Below, one piece after another: positions 12,999 to 13,535 of a stretch of 13,535 bases of DNA. Position numbers and translations under genes: made by a program. Location: assembly GCA_036268995.1 (NCBI GenBank), contig DATATB010000174.1, forward strand, positions 1 through 13,535. The letters are read 5' to 3'. Below the pieces are notes generated by a model. That model worked only from the letters and a program-made list of their open reading frames with translations. It was not told the origin of the DNA and did not search any database. Within the stretch, counting starts at the first letter, position 1, and every line of letters starts with the position of its first letter. This DNA is from DATATB01 sp036268995. Lineage in GTDB: Bacteria > Planctomycetota > Planctomycetia > Pirellulales > PNKZ01.

Positions 12999-13535
12999 AT
13001 GCCGTCGAGCCAAAAACCTCGCCGCCAGCGGCATGGTGCGGCCTGGCACTGGAAGCAGACCGATTGTTGGTACTACACGCCAAAGGGAACCAAGAAACGA
13101 GTCTCCCTGCTGGATGAAGAAGGCCGTCGTATTCGGGGTCAGGCCAACAAGCAGGCGGCCGATTTGGCGATGGCCCGGATGAAGCTGGCGACCGACTGGC
13201 GGCCCGAGGCCGAAGCTCTTGCGCCTTCGATGCCAGTGAGAGAACCGTGGCTGGTAGCTCGAGTTTGCTCCGAGTACCTGGCGTACCGCGAGCGGCGAGT
13301 GCAGTCCGGTTCGCTGGGTGCCGAACATCAGCAAAGCTGCGTGCGCTATCTGAATGAGCTGTGCAAATACTGCGGTGCGCTAACGGTGGGAGAGCTGAAG
13401 AAAGGGCACATTACGTTCTGGATCGAAAGCCATCCCAAATGGCGGCCTGCCACCCAGCGCAACGTGATCGCGATCGTGCTGGCGGCCTTTAATTATGCCC
13501 AGCGAGAGCAGGGCATCCGCCATCCACTCCGCGGG
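12999..13535 (+). CDS. Tyrosine recombinase paralogue, second of the tandem pair (cut by window end)
   Basis: This open frame runs from ATG 12999 to the last base, 179 codons without a stop, so only the N-terminal and core-binding domains are seen. It is plainly homologous to the gene before it. HGAAWHWKQTDCWYYT (12-27) is identical, as are GTKKR, WLVARVCSEY (84-93), GELKKGH versus AELKKGH, WIESH and VIAIVLAAFN (156-165). It has a longer linker (about residues 64-83). GAGG lies 10 bases upstream of the ATG within AATCGAGG, an octamer also found before the first copy, so the leader was duplicated with the gene. Whether its catalytic domain is intact cannot be judged here. The 26-base spacing suggests one transcript. 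Confidence 0.88.
   Translation, partial: MPSSQKPRRQRHGAAWHWKQTDCWYYTPKGTKKRVSLLDEEGRRIRGQANKQAADLAMARMKLATDWRPEAEALAPSMPVREPWLVARVCSEYLAYRERRVQSGSLGAEHQQSCVRYLNELCKYCGALTVGELKKGHITFWIESHPKWRPATQRNVIAIVLAAFNYAQREQGIRHPLRG

Overview
The window looks like a piece of a planctomycete chromosome, most likely of the Pirellulales type. This rests on family content, not on a marker gene. There is a pseudopilin-like protein of the planctomycete kind, a secreted PQQ-type beta-propeller protein opening with the WTRFRGPNGTG signature, a sulfatase with a CAPSR active site, two exported HEAT-repeat proteins, and GC-rich DNA with large palindromic intergenic repeats. No rRNA, tRNA or CRISPR array is visible.

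Layout. At the left end, a lone minus-strand pseudopilin-like gene (202-1281) diverges from a plus-strand adenylate-kinase-family gene with a long extra C-terminal part (1484-2689). That gene ends at two hairpin repeats built of CACGGAT/ATCCGTG units (2720-2898), the first followed by a T-tract. From 2905 to 11626 every gene is on the minus strand. In transcription order these are: sulfatase, exported HEAT protein, double-TM2 membrane protein, inorganic pyrophosphatase (ppa), CHAD protein, HEAT-repeat lipoprotein, glycerate 2-kinase and PQQ-type beta-propeller protein. Spacing supports three short transcription units: HEAT protein with TM2 (stop of one overlaps a possible GTG start of the next), ppa with CHAD (48 nt apart), and lipoprotein with glycerate kinase (4 nt apart). 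A composite palindrome (4213-4314) separates glycerate kinase from the beta-propeller gene.

The right end is different. GC content falls at the 5' end of the sulfatase (11480-11780), and two tandem, diverged copies of an unusual tyrosine recombinase follow on the plus strand. The second copy runs off the window. This looks like the edge of a mobile or recombinase-rich region.

Functionally, ppa and CHAD suggest a small phosphate module (pyrophosphate hydrolysis plus a polyphosphate-binding domain). The sulfatase, beta-propeller and HEAT proteins are exported and belong to large planctomycete paralogue families, with no sign that they form one pathway here. The strongest candidates for something undescribed are the tandem recombinases with altered active-site positions, the kinase's unrecognised C-terminal domain, and the modular CACGGAT repeats. 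No gap without a gene exceeds about 240 bases.
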